Of a DNA stretch of 64,000 nucleotides, positions 47,376-56,248 are shown one piece after another. The notes under the pieces are model-generated. The model worked only from the letters and a program-made list of their open reading frames with translations. It did no database searches and had not been told where the DNA came from. The stretch is from NCBI GenBank assembly GCA_014804445.1, contig JAAUZU010000023.1:82989-146988 (forward strand). The letters run 5' to 3'. A program made the translations under genes and the position numbers. The stretch is from Lachnospiraceae bacterium. GTDB lineage: Bacteria; Bacillota; Clostridia; Lachnospirales; Lachnospiraceae. The first letter of the stretch is position 1. Each line of letters opens with the position of its first letter.

Positions 47376-48851
47376 ATGGCTTTCATTTGGCTGTCCATAG
47401 CGTTTCCCATTGTCAGCGGTTTGTATTTGCTGGTGAGACGGGAATTTTCTCATAGAAAAGGGTTGTTGTGTACGGCGGGCGTCTGTTTTGCGGCAGCGGC
47501 AGGACTTGCAATGCTGGCACTGTGGCGGGGCAAAGGCGTATCCTGCCGGTTATTGCAGCTGACAGAGACGCTCACACTGGAGCTTCGTATCGATGGCGTG
47601 GGTATGTTGTTTGCGGGTATGGCGGTCATTGTTTTTCTGTGCGCTGGATTTTTCTCCTTTGCATACATGGAACATGAGGAGCATGAAAAGCGTTATTATG
47701 GGTTTTTTCTGATAGTGCAGGGAGTGCTGTACGCGCTTTGTTTTGCGGGCAATCTGATTACCTTTTATCTGTTCTTTGAGATTTTGACGATGTTCTCCGT
47801 GCCTCTGGTGCTGCACAATCAAAAACATGAGTCGGTGATGGCGGGATTAAAATATTTGTTTTATTCTCTCTGTGGTGCATACATGGTGCTGTTTGGTCTG
47901 TATGTGGTCAACCGGTATGGTGAGACACTGCGCTTTACGGAGGGAGGCGTGCTGGCTGCGAAAGCGGCAGATCACACAGGAGTCTTGTTGTTTGCCGCAC
48001 TTTTCATGATATTTGGATTTGGGGTAAAGGCGGGCATGTTTCCTTTGCACGCATGGCTTCCGACAGCGCATCCGGTGGCTCCGGCTCCGGCATCCGCGGT
48101 ATTGTCGGCAGTGATTGTGAAGGCAGGTGTACTGGGGCTGCTGCGAGTGGTCTATTATATTTTCGGCACGGCGTTTTTGCGGGAAAGCTGGGTGCAGCGG
48201 GTGTGGCTTGCCCTGTCCCTGCTCACGGTGTTTATGGGCTCCATGCTGGCATACAGGGAGGATGTCCTGAAAAAGCGTCTGGCATATTCGACTGTGAGCC
48301 AGGTATCCTATTGTTTATTCGGACTGGCAGTCATGAATGCAGAAGGTGTGACAGGCAGCCTGCTGCAAGTGCTCAGCCATGGTTTTGTAAAAGCTGCACT
48401 CTTTTTGTGTACGGGCGCTATCATAGTGCAGACAGGGAAAACCAGAGTGTCAGAGCTTCGCGGTATTGGAAAAGAGATGCCGATACTGATGTGGTGCTAT
48501 ACGATTGCTTCCATGGGGTTAATCGGCCTGCCGCCCACTGGAGGTTTTATGAGTAAATGGTATCTGGCCATGGGCGGGCTTTCCTGTGGGGATAAGGTCT
48601 TTTTCCTGCTTGGCCCGGCAGTGCTTCTTGTCAGTGCGCTGCTGACCGCGGGTTATCTGCTGCCTCCGGCAATTGCAGGTTTTTTCCCCGGGGCTGATTA
48701 TGATGATAAGACATTGAAGAAGCACGAGCCGCCGATGCTCATGAATGTACCTATACTGGTTCTTACAGTGCTCTCTGTGTTGATGGGAATCCTGCCGAAT
48801 ATGCTTACGAATCGGATGGCAGAATGGATTACCCGACTGGTGACATTTTAG
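47376..48851 (+). CDS. Antiporter subunit D-2 (MrpD-like)
   Basis: 491 residues, about 14 TM helices. Glu135 (FFEILT), Lys218 (GVKAGMFPLHAWLPTAHP) and Lys249 (VIVKAG) conserve the proton pathway. The sequence is clearly diverged from D-1. AAGGAGG precedes the ATG; it is 12 bp after D-1. Confidence 0.9.
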   Translation: MAFIWLSIAFPIVSGLYLLVRREFSHRKGLLCTAGVCFAAAAGLAMLALWRGKGVSCRLLQLTETLTLELRIDGVGMLFAGMAVIVFLCAGFFSFAYMEHEEHEKRYYGFFLIVQGVLYALCFAGNLITFYLFFEILTMFSVPLVLHNQKHESVMAGLKYLFYSLCGAYMVLFGLYVVNRYGETLRFTEGGVLAAKAADHTGVLLFAALFMIFGFGVKAGMFPLHAWLPTAHPVAPAPASAVLSAVIVKAGVLGLLRVVYYIFGTAFLRESWVQRVWLALSLLTVFMGSMLAYREDVLKKRLAYSTVSQVSYCLFGLAVMNAEGVTGSLLQVLSHGFVKAALFLCTGAIIVQTGKTRVSELRGIGKEMPILMWCYTIASMGLIGLPPTGGFMSKWYLAMGGLSCGDKVFFLLGPAVLLVSALLTAGYLLPPAIAGFFPGADYDDKTLKKHEPPMLMNVPILVLTVLSVLMGILPNMLTNRMAEWITRLVTF

Positions 48852-48866
48852 GAAGGAGGCTGCGAT

Positions 48867-50348
48867 ATGATATTAGTTGTAATTTTAATTCCCGTGATTG
48901 CCGGTATTCTGGCATCCCTGCTTCCTTTCCGGAAGAGGTCACATATGGAGATTTTTCTGGAGAGTCTGGTCATTTTGAATAGTGTGCTGGTGTGGTATCT
49001 GCTGCTGCATCATCAGGACAGTATCTTTACGCTGGCGCATGTTACGGGAAATCTCACCATTAGTTTCCATGTGGACGGCATGAGCATGGTGTTTGCCGGT
49101 CTGGTCAGTGTGCTGTGGCCTCTGGCGACGCTCTATGCTTTTACTTATATGACGAAGGAGGAGAACGAGAAAATATTTTTTCTCTTCTATACGGTGACTT
49201 ATGGTGTCGTTCTTGGGATTGCCTTTGCCGCGGATTTGATGACCTTGTATTGCTTCTACGAGCTGCTTACGCTGGTGACGGTACCTTTGGTGATGCATAC
49301 TCTGACAAGGGAAGCCATTGTTGCCAGCCGCAAATATTTGTGTTATTCACTGGGCGGCGCAGCCTTTGCCTTTCTGGGACTGATTTTTGTGATTGTCTAT
49401 GGAAACACTGCGGATTTCATTTTAGGCGGTGTATTGGATATGGGCAAAATCGGCGGACGGACGAATGTACTTTTGCTGGTTTATGTCATGGCTTTTATGG
49501 GATTTGGCGTAAAGGCGGCAATTTGTCCCTTTAATGCGTGGCTCCCGCAGGCGAGCGTGGCGCCCACGCCCGTGACGGCCTTATTGCATGCGGTAGCGGT
49601 GGTGAAGGCCGGCGCCTTTTCCATTATCCGGCTGACCTATTATAGTTTTGGAGCAGATTTTGTGCGGAATACCTGGGCGCAGAAGGTGCTTATGGCGATT
49701 GTGTTGTTCACCATCGTGTACGGATGCAGCCGTGCTGTAAAAGAGACGCATATTAAGAGAAGGCTGGCGTATTCCACCATCAGCAATCTTTCCTATATCT
49801 TGTTTGGCGTATTGATACTGACGCCCCTTGGTATGGCGGGCGCGCTGACACATATGGTATTTCATGCAGTCATGAAGATTTGTTCTTTTTTCTGTGTGGG
49901 AGCCGTTATGTATCAGACGGACAGGCAGTATGTCCATGAGATGAATGGCCTGGGGTATCGAATGCCGATAGTATTTGGATTCTTTACTGTTTCTGCTCTG
50001 GCGCTGATGGGGGTGCCGGGTCTTGCGGGATTTATCAGCAAGTGGAATCTGGCGGCCGCAGCGGTGGAGAGCGGCGGTATTTTTGCCTATGCCGGTATCG
50101 GCTGCCTGCTGGTGAGTGCGCTGCTTACGGCAGTCTATATGTTGAATATTGTGGTAAGAGCTTTCTTTCCGGATAAATCGTCCGCACCAGATATTCCGAA
50201 GAACGTGCCCCGATGGGAAGACATACATGATCCGGACTGGAAGATGCTGCTGCCCTTAGGCATATTTGTGATAATGATTGTGTATTTTGGTCTACATTCC
50301 GCGCCGATAACAACCTTTTTGATGAAAGTTTCAGAAGGTGTGTATTAG
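48867..50348 (+). CDS. Antiporter subunit D-3 (MrpD/NuoL-like)
   Basis: 493 residues, about 14 TM helices. Glu132 (CFYELLT), Lys216 (GVKAAICPFNAWLPQA) and Lys247 (ALLHAVAVVKAG) are present; ALLHAVAVVKAG resembles NuoL/MrpA more than MrpD. AGGAGG precedes the ATG. It is 15 bp after D-2. Confidence 0.9.
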   Translation: MILVVILIPVIAGILASLLPFRKRSHMEIFLESLVILNSVLVWYLLLHHQDSIFTLAHVTGNLTISFHVDGMSMVFAGLVSVLWPLATLYAFTYMTKEENEKIFFLFYTVTYGVVLGIAFAADLMTLYCFYELLTLVTVPLVMHTLTREAIVASRKYLCYSLGGAAFAFLGLIFVIVYGNTADFILGGVLDMGKIGGRTNVLLLVYVMAFMGFGVKAAICPFNAWLPQASVAPTPVTALLHAVAVVKAGAFSIIRLTYYSFGADFVRNTWAQKVLMAIVLFTIVYGCSRAVKETHIKRRLAYSTISNLSYILFGVLILTPLGMAGALTHMVFHAVMKICSFFCVGAVMYQTDRQYVHEMNGLGYRMPIVFGFFTVSALALMGVPGLAGFISKWNLAAAAVESGGIFAYAGIGCLLVSALLTAVYMLNIVVRAFFPDKSSAPDIPKNVPRWEDIHDPDWKMLLPLGIFVIMIVYFGLHSAPITTFLMKVSEGVY

Positions 50349-50384
50349 AATGGGAGCGTAATCAGACAGGAGGGTTTGAAAATA

Positions 50385-52481
50385 ATGGAGTGGATTTTGA
50401 ATCATCTGTATCTGCTTGCCTATATGGCAGTATTTTTCCCCATGGCAGCGGCTTTGACGGGATGGCTGATTGGGCGGCATCATAAGAGTGAGCGTGACTA
50501 CTTTGTGTTTATGAGTTGTAGTCTGGAGCTTGCTATATTCCTGTTTTTGTTCGTGCTGACTCTGGGCGGTGTAAACTGCGGCGTGGCGAATATTCCCGAA
50601 ATCTGCGGTATGGGACTCCATTTTCAGATGGATGGCTTTCGGGTTCTCTATGGAACGGTGGCGGCTTTTCTGTGGTTTATGACGACAATTTTTTCCAAAG
50701 AGTATTTCGCACATTATCATAACCGGAACAGGTACTATTTCTTTCTGCTTTTGACTTTGGGAGCAACGGAAGGCGTGTTTCTGGCGCAGGATTTTTTCAC
50801 CATCTTTATCTTTTTCGAAATAATGTCGCTGGCATCCTTTGCGTGGGTAGCCCATGATGAAAAGGCGGAGTCCATGCGGGCGGCAAATACCTATCTGGGG
50901 GTGTCGGTCATCGGCGGACTGGTGATGCTTATGGGTCTCTTTCTTTTCTATGGCGCGGACAGCAGCCTGCTGCCTGCGGCGGGATTATGTCTGCTCTTTG
51001 GATTTGGGGCAAAGGCCGGTGCATTTCCGCTTCATATCTGGCTGCCCAAGGCGCATCCTGTTGCGCCTGCGCCTGCCTCGGCGCTCTTATCGGGTGTGCT
51101 GACCAAGACAGGCGTGTTTGGTATTTTGTTATTGACAGCTACCGTGTTTTACAAAGATATGGCCTGGGGGACTTTGATTTTGGCCATGGGCGTACTGACT
51201 ATGGTGTTGGGCGCTTTGCTGGCGCTGTTTTCCGTGGACTTGAAGCGGACGCTTGCCTGTTCTTCCGTGTCACAGATTGGATTTGTGCTGCTGGGTGTGG
51301 GACTGGCAGGACTTTTGGGGAAGGAAAATGCGTTGGCAGTGCGCGGTGCGGTTTTGCATATGGTCAATCACTCCCTGATTAAACTGGTATTGTTTTTGGC
51401 AGCGGGCGTGGTATTTATGAATCTTCACAAGCTGAATCTCAACGAAATCAGGGGATTTGGGAGAAAAAAACCGCTGCTTCATTATTGCTTTCTTATGGGG
51501 GCGCTTGGCATCGGCGGGATACCGCTTTGGAACGGTTATGTGAGCAAGACGCTGCTGCATGAGAGCATTGTAGAAATTATCCGTATGGCAGAAGAGGGAC
51601 AGGCGGGCAGTTATCTGTCGGTGGGTGTGCTGCAGGGAGTGGAGTGGGCGTTTTTAATCAGCGGCGGACTGACCGTGGCATATATGATTAAGCTCTATGT
51701 GGCGCTTTTTATAGAAAAAAATCAAAATCAGGAAACACAGCGCCAGTTTGATGCCCTGAAGGGTCGTTATATGAATAAAACCAGCGGCATTGTACTTGCT
51801 GCAGGCGCGACACTGCTTCCGGTTCTTGGTTTTATGCCGGATTTCATAATGGGAAAACTGGCAGATATGGGACAGAGTCTTTTTGTAAATGGAACGGCAG
51901 CAGGTTTGCAGTATGCCCCGGCAGAGGGTGGACAGGTTATGGTAGACTGGTTTAGTCTGAGTAGTTTAAAGGGGGCAGGTATTTCCATCGGTATCGGCAT
52001 ACTGGTGTATTTCTTTGTGGTGCGCACACTGCTTATGAAGCGGGAAAACGGCTGCAAAGTCTACGCGGGCAGATGGAGCCATTGGCTGGATTTGGAGAAT
52101 CTGGTGTACCGTCCAATACTTCTGCATGCATTGCCATTTGTGTGCGGCGTGTTCTGCCGTGTACTTGACAGTCTGGCAGATGGCGTGGTAGTGCTGTTAC
52201 GTAAGACGGTTTATCGGGACAGCAAGCTTCCGGAAGAACTTTTGGAGGGCAACCGTCTTACCCATATGGCAGGCCGTGCAGCAAATGGATTACAACGGCT
52301 GGGAAACCGCAGTATCTGGCAAAAAAATCCGCGAAATGTGGATTATGAGCACAAGTTTGCGCTGATTTATCAGGAGTGGGAGGAGGACAGCCTCATCATT
52401 GGCAGAAGCCTTTCATTCGGATTGCTGTTATTCTGCGCGGGTCTTTTGCTTACGGTAATCTATCTGCTGCTGGCAGCATGA
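50385..52481 (+). CDS. Large proton-translocating subunit (MrpA/NuoL/HyfB-like)
   Basis: 698 residues from the ATG at 50385, supported by AGGAGGG ten bases upstream. It has a D-type core with Glu in IFFEIMS, Lys in GAKAGAFPLHIWLPKAHP and Lys in GVLTKTG, then an extension of about 200 residues with further TM segments (near 520-540, 575-590 and 675-698), giving an overall HyfB/MrpA-like size. Last gene of the operon. No terminator is obvious before the macrodomain gene. Confidence 0.88.
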   Translation: MEWILNHLYLLAYMAVFFPMAAALTGWLIGRHHKSERDYFVFMSCSLELAIFLFLFVLTLGGVNCGVANIPEICGMGLHFQMDGFRVLYGTVAAFLWFMTTIFSKEYFAHYHNRNRYYFFLLLTLGATEGVFLAQDFFTIFIFFEIMSLASFAWVAHDEKAESMRAANTYLGVSVIGGLVMLMGLFLFYGADSSLLPAAGLCLLFGFGAKAGAFPLHIWLPKAHPVAPAPASALLSGVLTKTGVFGILLLTATVFYKDMAWGTLILAMGVLTMVLGALLALFSVDLKRTLACSSVSQIGFVLLGVGLAGLLGKENALAVRGAVLHMVNHSLIKLVLFLAAGVVFMNLHKLNLNEIRGFGRKKPLLHYCFLMGALGIGGIPLWNGYVSKTLLHESIVEIIRMAEEGQAGSYLSVGVLQGVEWAFLISGGLTVAYMIKLYVALFIEKNQNQETQRQFDALKGRYMNKTSGIVLAAGATLLPVLGFMPDFIMGKLADMGQSLFVNGTAAGLQYAPAEGGQVMVDWFSLSSLKGAGISIGIGILVYFFVVRTLLMKRENGCKVYAGRWSHWLDLENLVYRPILLHALPFVCGVFCRVLDSLADGVVVLLRKTVYRDSKLPEELLEGNRLTHMAGRAANGLQRLGNRSIWQKNPRNVDYEHKFALIYQEWEEDSLIIGRSLSFGLLLFCAGLLLTVIYLLLAA

Positions 52482-52524
52482 TTTACCGTTGGCATCATTA
52501 AAAAATGGAAAGGAAACGGCACAG

Positions 52525-53361
52525 GTGAAAAACTTTGCAACACAGCAGGACAGACTGGATTATCTGCTGCAGGAATTTAAAAACGATTCAAAACAATATA
52601 AAGACTTGGAAGTGGAAGATGACTATGAGAGCAAACGGATGGCACTGCGTTCTTTGATGAATATTCGTATGCCAAAGGAGATGGCAGAGGATGTTGTAAA
52701 GGTGCAGGATGCGTTTCTGGCATTGGAAGCAGCAGAAAAAGGAATTGTGGCAATATCCGATATCAGGACAATCAAAGAGCAGTATGGCAGCAGACATCCT
52801 TACGGAGATAAGCTTTCTGTCTGGCAGGGAGATATCACAAGGCTTGCCGTTGATGCGATTGTAAATGCAGCAAACTCGCAGATGCTTGGCTGTTTTGTAC
52901 CATGCCACAGGTGTATTGACAATGCAATTCACAGTGCGGCGGGAATTGAGCTTCGGGCAGAGTGTAATCATAAGATGAATCAGAAGCGAATCCAATATGG
53001 CTCCCGATATGAGGAACCGACGGGACAGGCGATGCTGACGAAGGGTTATAATCTTCCGGCAAAATATGTAATTCACACAGTGGGGCCGATTGTCGGATAT
53101 CGTCTTACGGAACAGCTCAGACAGGATTTAAAGCATTGTTATGAAAGTGTATTAAAATGCTGTTTGGATAACGGGATTCGTTCTGTAGCATTTTGCTGTA
53201 TTTCGACAGGAGAATTTCATTTTCCCAATGAGGAAGCGGCGAAGATTGCGGTAGAAACGGTTACATCCGTGCTGCATGATTTTGAGAGCAAATTTGACAG
53301 AATAATTTTTAATGTTTTCAAGGACTTGGATAAACAATATTATGAAGAACTGTTAAAATAG
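52525..53361 (+). CDS. Zinc-type macrodomain protein (protein-ADP-ribose hydrolase)
   Basis: About 278 residues. An N-terminal helical region (about 1-85) is followed by a macrodomain with WQGDITRLAVDAIVNAANS, the zinc-macro signature GCFVPCHRCIDNAIH, and CISTGEFHFPNEEAA. Zn-macrodomains remove ADP-ribose from proteins, often in operons with SirTM sirtuins; no such partner is visible here. The start is proposed as GTG at 52525 behind AAAGGA; a TTG at 52489 in frame has no ribosome site. It follows the antiporter operon by 43 bp. Confidence 0.9.
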   Translation: MKNFATQQDRLDYLLQEFKNDSKQYKDLEVEDDYESKRMALRSLMNIRMPKEMAEDVVKVQDAFLALEAAEKGIVAISDIRTIKEQYGSRHPYGDKLSVWQGDITRLAVDAIVNAANSQMLGCFVPCHRCIDNAIHSAAGIELRAECNHKMNQKRIQYGSRYEEPTGQAMLTKGYNLPAKYVIHTVGPIVGYRLTEQLRQDLKHCYESVLKCCLDNGIRSVAFCCISTGEFHFPNEEAAKIAVETVTSVLHDFESKFDRIIFNVFKDLDKQYYEELLK

Positions 53362-53564
53362 AACTGGTGGAGGTGATTGCACAAAGCGCAGATTATCTGA
53401 AAGGTTTTTCTGAGGATTGTATTCTGACCTATATTCCGTTTTTTATAATTTGTTTTGCTTTTCTAAAGAGAAAATTAATAAGTCTAAAATAGTAAAACAA
53501 GTCCTTCTGTGGTACAATGGGTTCATGCAAAAACTGCCATTTTCAAGCAGTCAAGGAGGTATTT

Positions 53565-55598
53565 ATGGAAGTAAAAGAGTTAATAAATTTGTTCGCAAAT
53601 TCCAGTCAAAGAACCAGCGAGGCGCGGTACATACCCTGGTGGGAAGGAAATCATGAAGATGCCATATACAGGTATAGTGTTTTCACGAAAGAGGCCGTGC
53701 AGGAGATAGAAGCTTGTGTGGCGGAATGTGAAAAGGAAACATTGCTGACGACGGGCGGCTACTATGGACTTACCCTGTTTCACTTTTTAGTCTGGCACAA
53801 TTTTTATGATGCAGTGGAAAAAATGCTGTGTGACGGAAGAATGACGGAAGAAGTTAATTTACCCGACCGGAATGGGTATGGTTTTACGCCGTTCCTATTG
53901 GCATGTTTCCGCGGGAATCTGGCAATGGCCAAGCTTTTAATCGAGCATGGAGCGGATACTTCTGTCTGCGACAAGAGAGGCATGAATGCATATCATCTTT
54001 TGGCGTATCCAAACTTTGAAGGACTTGTAAAAAGCACGACTACTATGGAGAATAGTGTGGAACAAAGAGCGGAGATAGCACGTTTGCTTGATATTGATGT
54101 TAATCAGAAGGATGCGGACGGATTTACGCCGCTTGCACGTATTTTATCCATTTCAAACAACTCTTATTATACATGGCCGCTGCCGGAGGTATTTTTAGAG
54201 AAGGGTGCCGAAACCGATTATGTAGATGAAAAAGGCAATACTCTTTTGATGATGGCAATCAGAAATGGTCACATGACGGCTACGCTTAAACTGATGGATA
54301 AGTGCAGGGATATGGTAAATGTGGCAAACAATGATGGAGTAACGCCTATTAAGCAGGCTGCGGATTATAATAATCAGGCCCTTTGTATCGCTTTGACAGA
54401 CCATGGCGCAGAGCCTATTGACAAAAAGCGTATGAACACGAATACATTAAGCGAAATTACAGAACGTGCATATTTCAGAATAGAAGAAGATAATAAAGAC
54501 GGTATGAATCTTGCTCTATATGTGACAGAAAAACTGGTGAAGCAGATAGATGTGGATGACGATGATGAATTTTATTGTATGAAAGATGTCATTCATAAGG
54601 CTTTAAGATTTAATGCATATAAAGTATTGGATTTCTGCATGAATGAGGGGTTTGATTTTACTGTGCCGATTCACCACCATGGAGATATAACCTGTCTGCG
54701 GGATGAGTGTCTGGAAAACGGCATAGGCGCTATGAAAAAGATGATGGAACTGGGTGTGGACATGGACGAAGCAGTGATAGACGGAAAAACGCCTGCCAAT
54801 ATTATAGCATCTATGGATAAAAGGAGAGAAGAGGCGGAAGAATTATTCTTTGAAGAGGCAGCAGAGCTTTGCTCTAAAGAATCCATGGAACAGGTAGACA
54901 ATAGTGGCAAAGCGGCAATTCATTATGCTGCAGAAGAAGGCCATACGGGTATGCTGCGAGTTATGATAGAGAAAGGTGTAGATGTCAATCTTACGGAGGA
55001 TGAACCTGCAGAGTCAGGAATAACAGCTCTTCATGAGGCTTGCACCCAGGGCTTTGCGGATACTGTAAAACTGTTGATTGCAGCAGGTGCGGATGACACC
55101 ATGAAGAACTTGAAGGGCGAAACGCCGGCTCATTTTGCGCTTATGGAAAAGAAGTGTGGCGGAAAATTAAGACCGGAAGAGAGAGCTGAAGTCCTGAAAG
55201 AGCTGAAAAATATAGATATAGCAAGAGAAGACGGAAAGACACCTATTATGTTGATGCCGGAAGTCAGGGCAATCGACGAGGTTCTTCCCATATTTATAGA
55301 CAAAGGTGTGGACATCAACCATGTGGATAATGAAGGCATGACCCTTATGATGCTCTATACGGACAAGGATATGATTAAGGAACTGATTCGCGAGGGAGCC
55401 GATATCAATATGGTGGACAATGATGGCAATACAGCGTTATACTACGCTTTAAGACGTGGCAGCATAGAGGCGGCACGGTATTTGATTAAAAAAGGCGCCG
55501 ATTATAATCACGCAAACAACAAGGGCGAGACACCGGTACAATTGGCAGTGGAAAAAGGCTACGATACGGTGCTGGAGCTTATGACGGATATTCGGTAG
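53565..55598 (+). CDS. Large ankyrin-repeat protein
   Basis: 677 residues, no signal peptide and no TM helix, so probably cytoplasmic. A region of about 90 residues without recognisable domain is followed by ankyrin-type repeats over most of the length. Examples are GFTPFLLACFRGNLAMAKLL near 106, NTLLMMAIRNGHMTATLKLM near 225, AAIHYAAEEGHTGMLRVMIE near 450, and three or four regular repeats at the C-terminus. The middle third is poorly conserved repeat sequence. The ATG at 53565 follows AGGAGGTATTT. The function is unknown; likely a protein-interaction scaffold. Confidence 0.88.
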   Translation: MEVKELINLFANSSQRTSEARYIPWWEGNHEDAIYRYSVFTKEAVQEIEACVAECEKETLLTTGGYYGLTLFHFLVWHNFYDAVEKMLCDGRMTEEVNLPDRNGYGFTPFLLACFRGNLAMAKLLIEHGADTSVCDKRGMNAYHLLAYPNFEGLVKSTTTMENSVEQRAEIARLLDIDVNQKDADGFTPLARILSISNNSYYTWPLPEVFLEKGAETDYVDEKGNTLLMMAIRNGHMTATLKLMDKCRDMVNVANNDGVTPIKQAADYNNQALCIALTDHGAEPIDKKRMNTNTLSEITERAYFRIEEDNKDGMNLALYVTEKLVKQIDVDDDDEFYCMKDVIHKALRFNAYKVLDFCMNEGFDFTVPIHHHGDITCLRDECLENGIGAMKKMMELGVDMDEAVIDGKTPANIIASMDKRREEAEELFFEEAAELCSKESMEQVDNSGKAAIHYAAEEGHTGMLRVMIEKGVDVNLTEDEPAESGITALHEACTQGFADTVKLLIAAGADDTMKNLKGETPAHFALMEKKCGGKLRPEERAEVLKELKNIDIAREDGKTPIMLMPEVRAIDEVLPIFIDKGVDINHVDNEGMTLMMLYTDKDMIKELIREGADINMVDNDGNTALYYALRRGSIEAARYLIKKGADYNHANNKGETPVQLAVEKGYDTVLELMTDIR

Positions 55599-55707
55599 CT
55601 GGTGTTTAATCCTGTTGTAACACAATGAAAATAAAAAGGGCACCCTGTTTTTTGGTAAATAGGATGCCCTATAACGATATAAAAGATAAAGTATTTTAGG
55701 GGGAAAA

Positions 55708-56214
55708 ATGAATCGTTTAAACTATACCTTTTTTGAGGAATTCAAGCGTCTTGATAAATTATGCGGACAACTTTACAGGGCACAAAACGGCGTTACGCAT
55801 TATATTGATAATATGAAAACTGTGCCGGTAAATAATTATCGGTATATTTCAGGATGGAATAGCGATTTGAAAGAATTAATTCGGCTTCGCCATATCAGAA
55901 ATTATCTGGCACATACGGAAGGTGCATTTGAGGAAGAAAATTGTACACAAAAAGATATTGACTGGGTTCGGGGATTCTATAATCGTATTTTACATCAGTC
56001 TGACCCAATTGCGCTATTACATCAAAACTCTATAATAAGACGTCCAATAGAAAAACCGTTTTATATAAATAGTCAGAAGAATTATCAACAAAACAAGGAG
56101 ATAAAGAATTTTTCGTGGAAAGACATTTTTTTTGCTATAAGCATAGCGGCTGTTATATGCATAGCAGCTGTCATAATTATAAGCATTGGTATTATAATGT
56201 ATGTGTCGTTGTGA
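55708..56214 (+). CDS. Unknown protein with C-terminal membrane anchor
   Basis: 168 residues. A soluble, aromatic-rich N-terminal domain (about 1-100: LNYTFFEEFKRLDKLCGQLY, GVTHYIDNMK, RLRHIRNYLAHTEG) resembles a small helical HEPN-like bundle, including an RNYLAH motif. A polar linker and one TM helix at about 140-166 follow. The family is not securely recognised. GGGGG precedes the ATG. Its stop overlaps an upstream in-frame extension of the helicase gene, but the helicase start used here lies 34 bp downstream. Confidence 0.7.
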   Translation: MNRLNYTFFEEFKRLDKLCGQLYRAQNGVTHYIDNMKTVPVNNYRYISGWNSDLKELIRLRHIRNYLAHTEGAFEEENCTQKDIDWVRGFYNRILHQSDPIALLHQNSIIRRPIEKPFYINSQKNYQQNKEIKNFSWKDIFFAISIAAVICIAAVIIISIGIIMYVSL

Positions 56215-56248
56215 GATAATAGAAACCAAAATAAGGAAAAGAAACCGC

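Noticed and set aside
49581..50228. 215-codon minus-strand frame inside the antiporter operon
   Set aside because: Lies antisense to D-3, which has intact conserved motifs; composition (His, Gln, Arg rich) is typical of a shadow frame.
50331..50855. 174-codon minus-strand frame opposite the last antiporter gene
   Set aside because: Antisense to a well-supported membrane protein; no ribosome site or recognisable domain.
42975..52481. Antiporter operon as part of a complete membrane-bound hydrogenase or complex I
   Set aside because: No [NiFe] large or small subunit, no iron-sulfur or NADH-binding subunit is encoded in or next to the operon.
52489..52524. TTG at 52489 as start of the macrodomain gene
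   Set aside because: No ribosome-binding site precedes it, whereas GTG at 52525 has AAAGGA upstream.
55637..55670. AGGGCA-CCT / AGG-TGCCCT hairpin as terminator of the ankyrin gene
   Set aside because: The stem has a mismatch and no T run follows on the plus strand; a T-rich stretch exists only on the minus strand, where no gene needs it.
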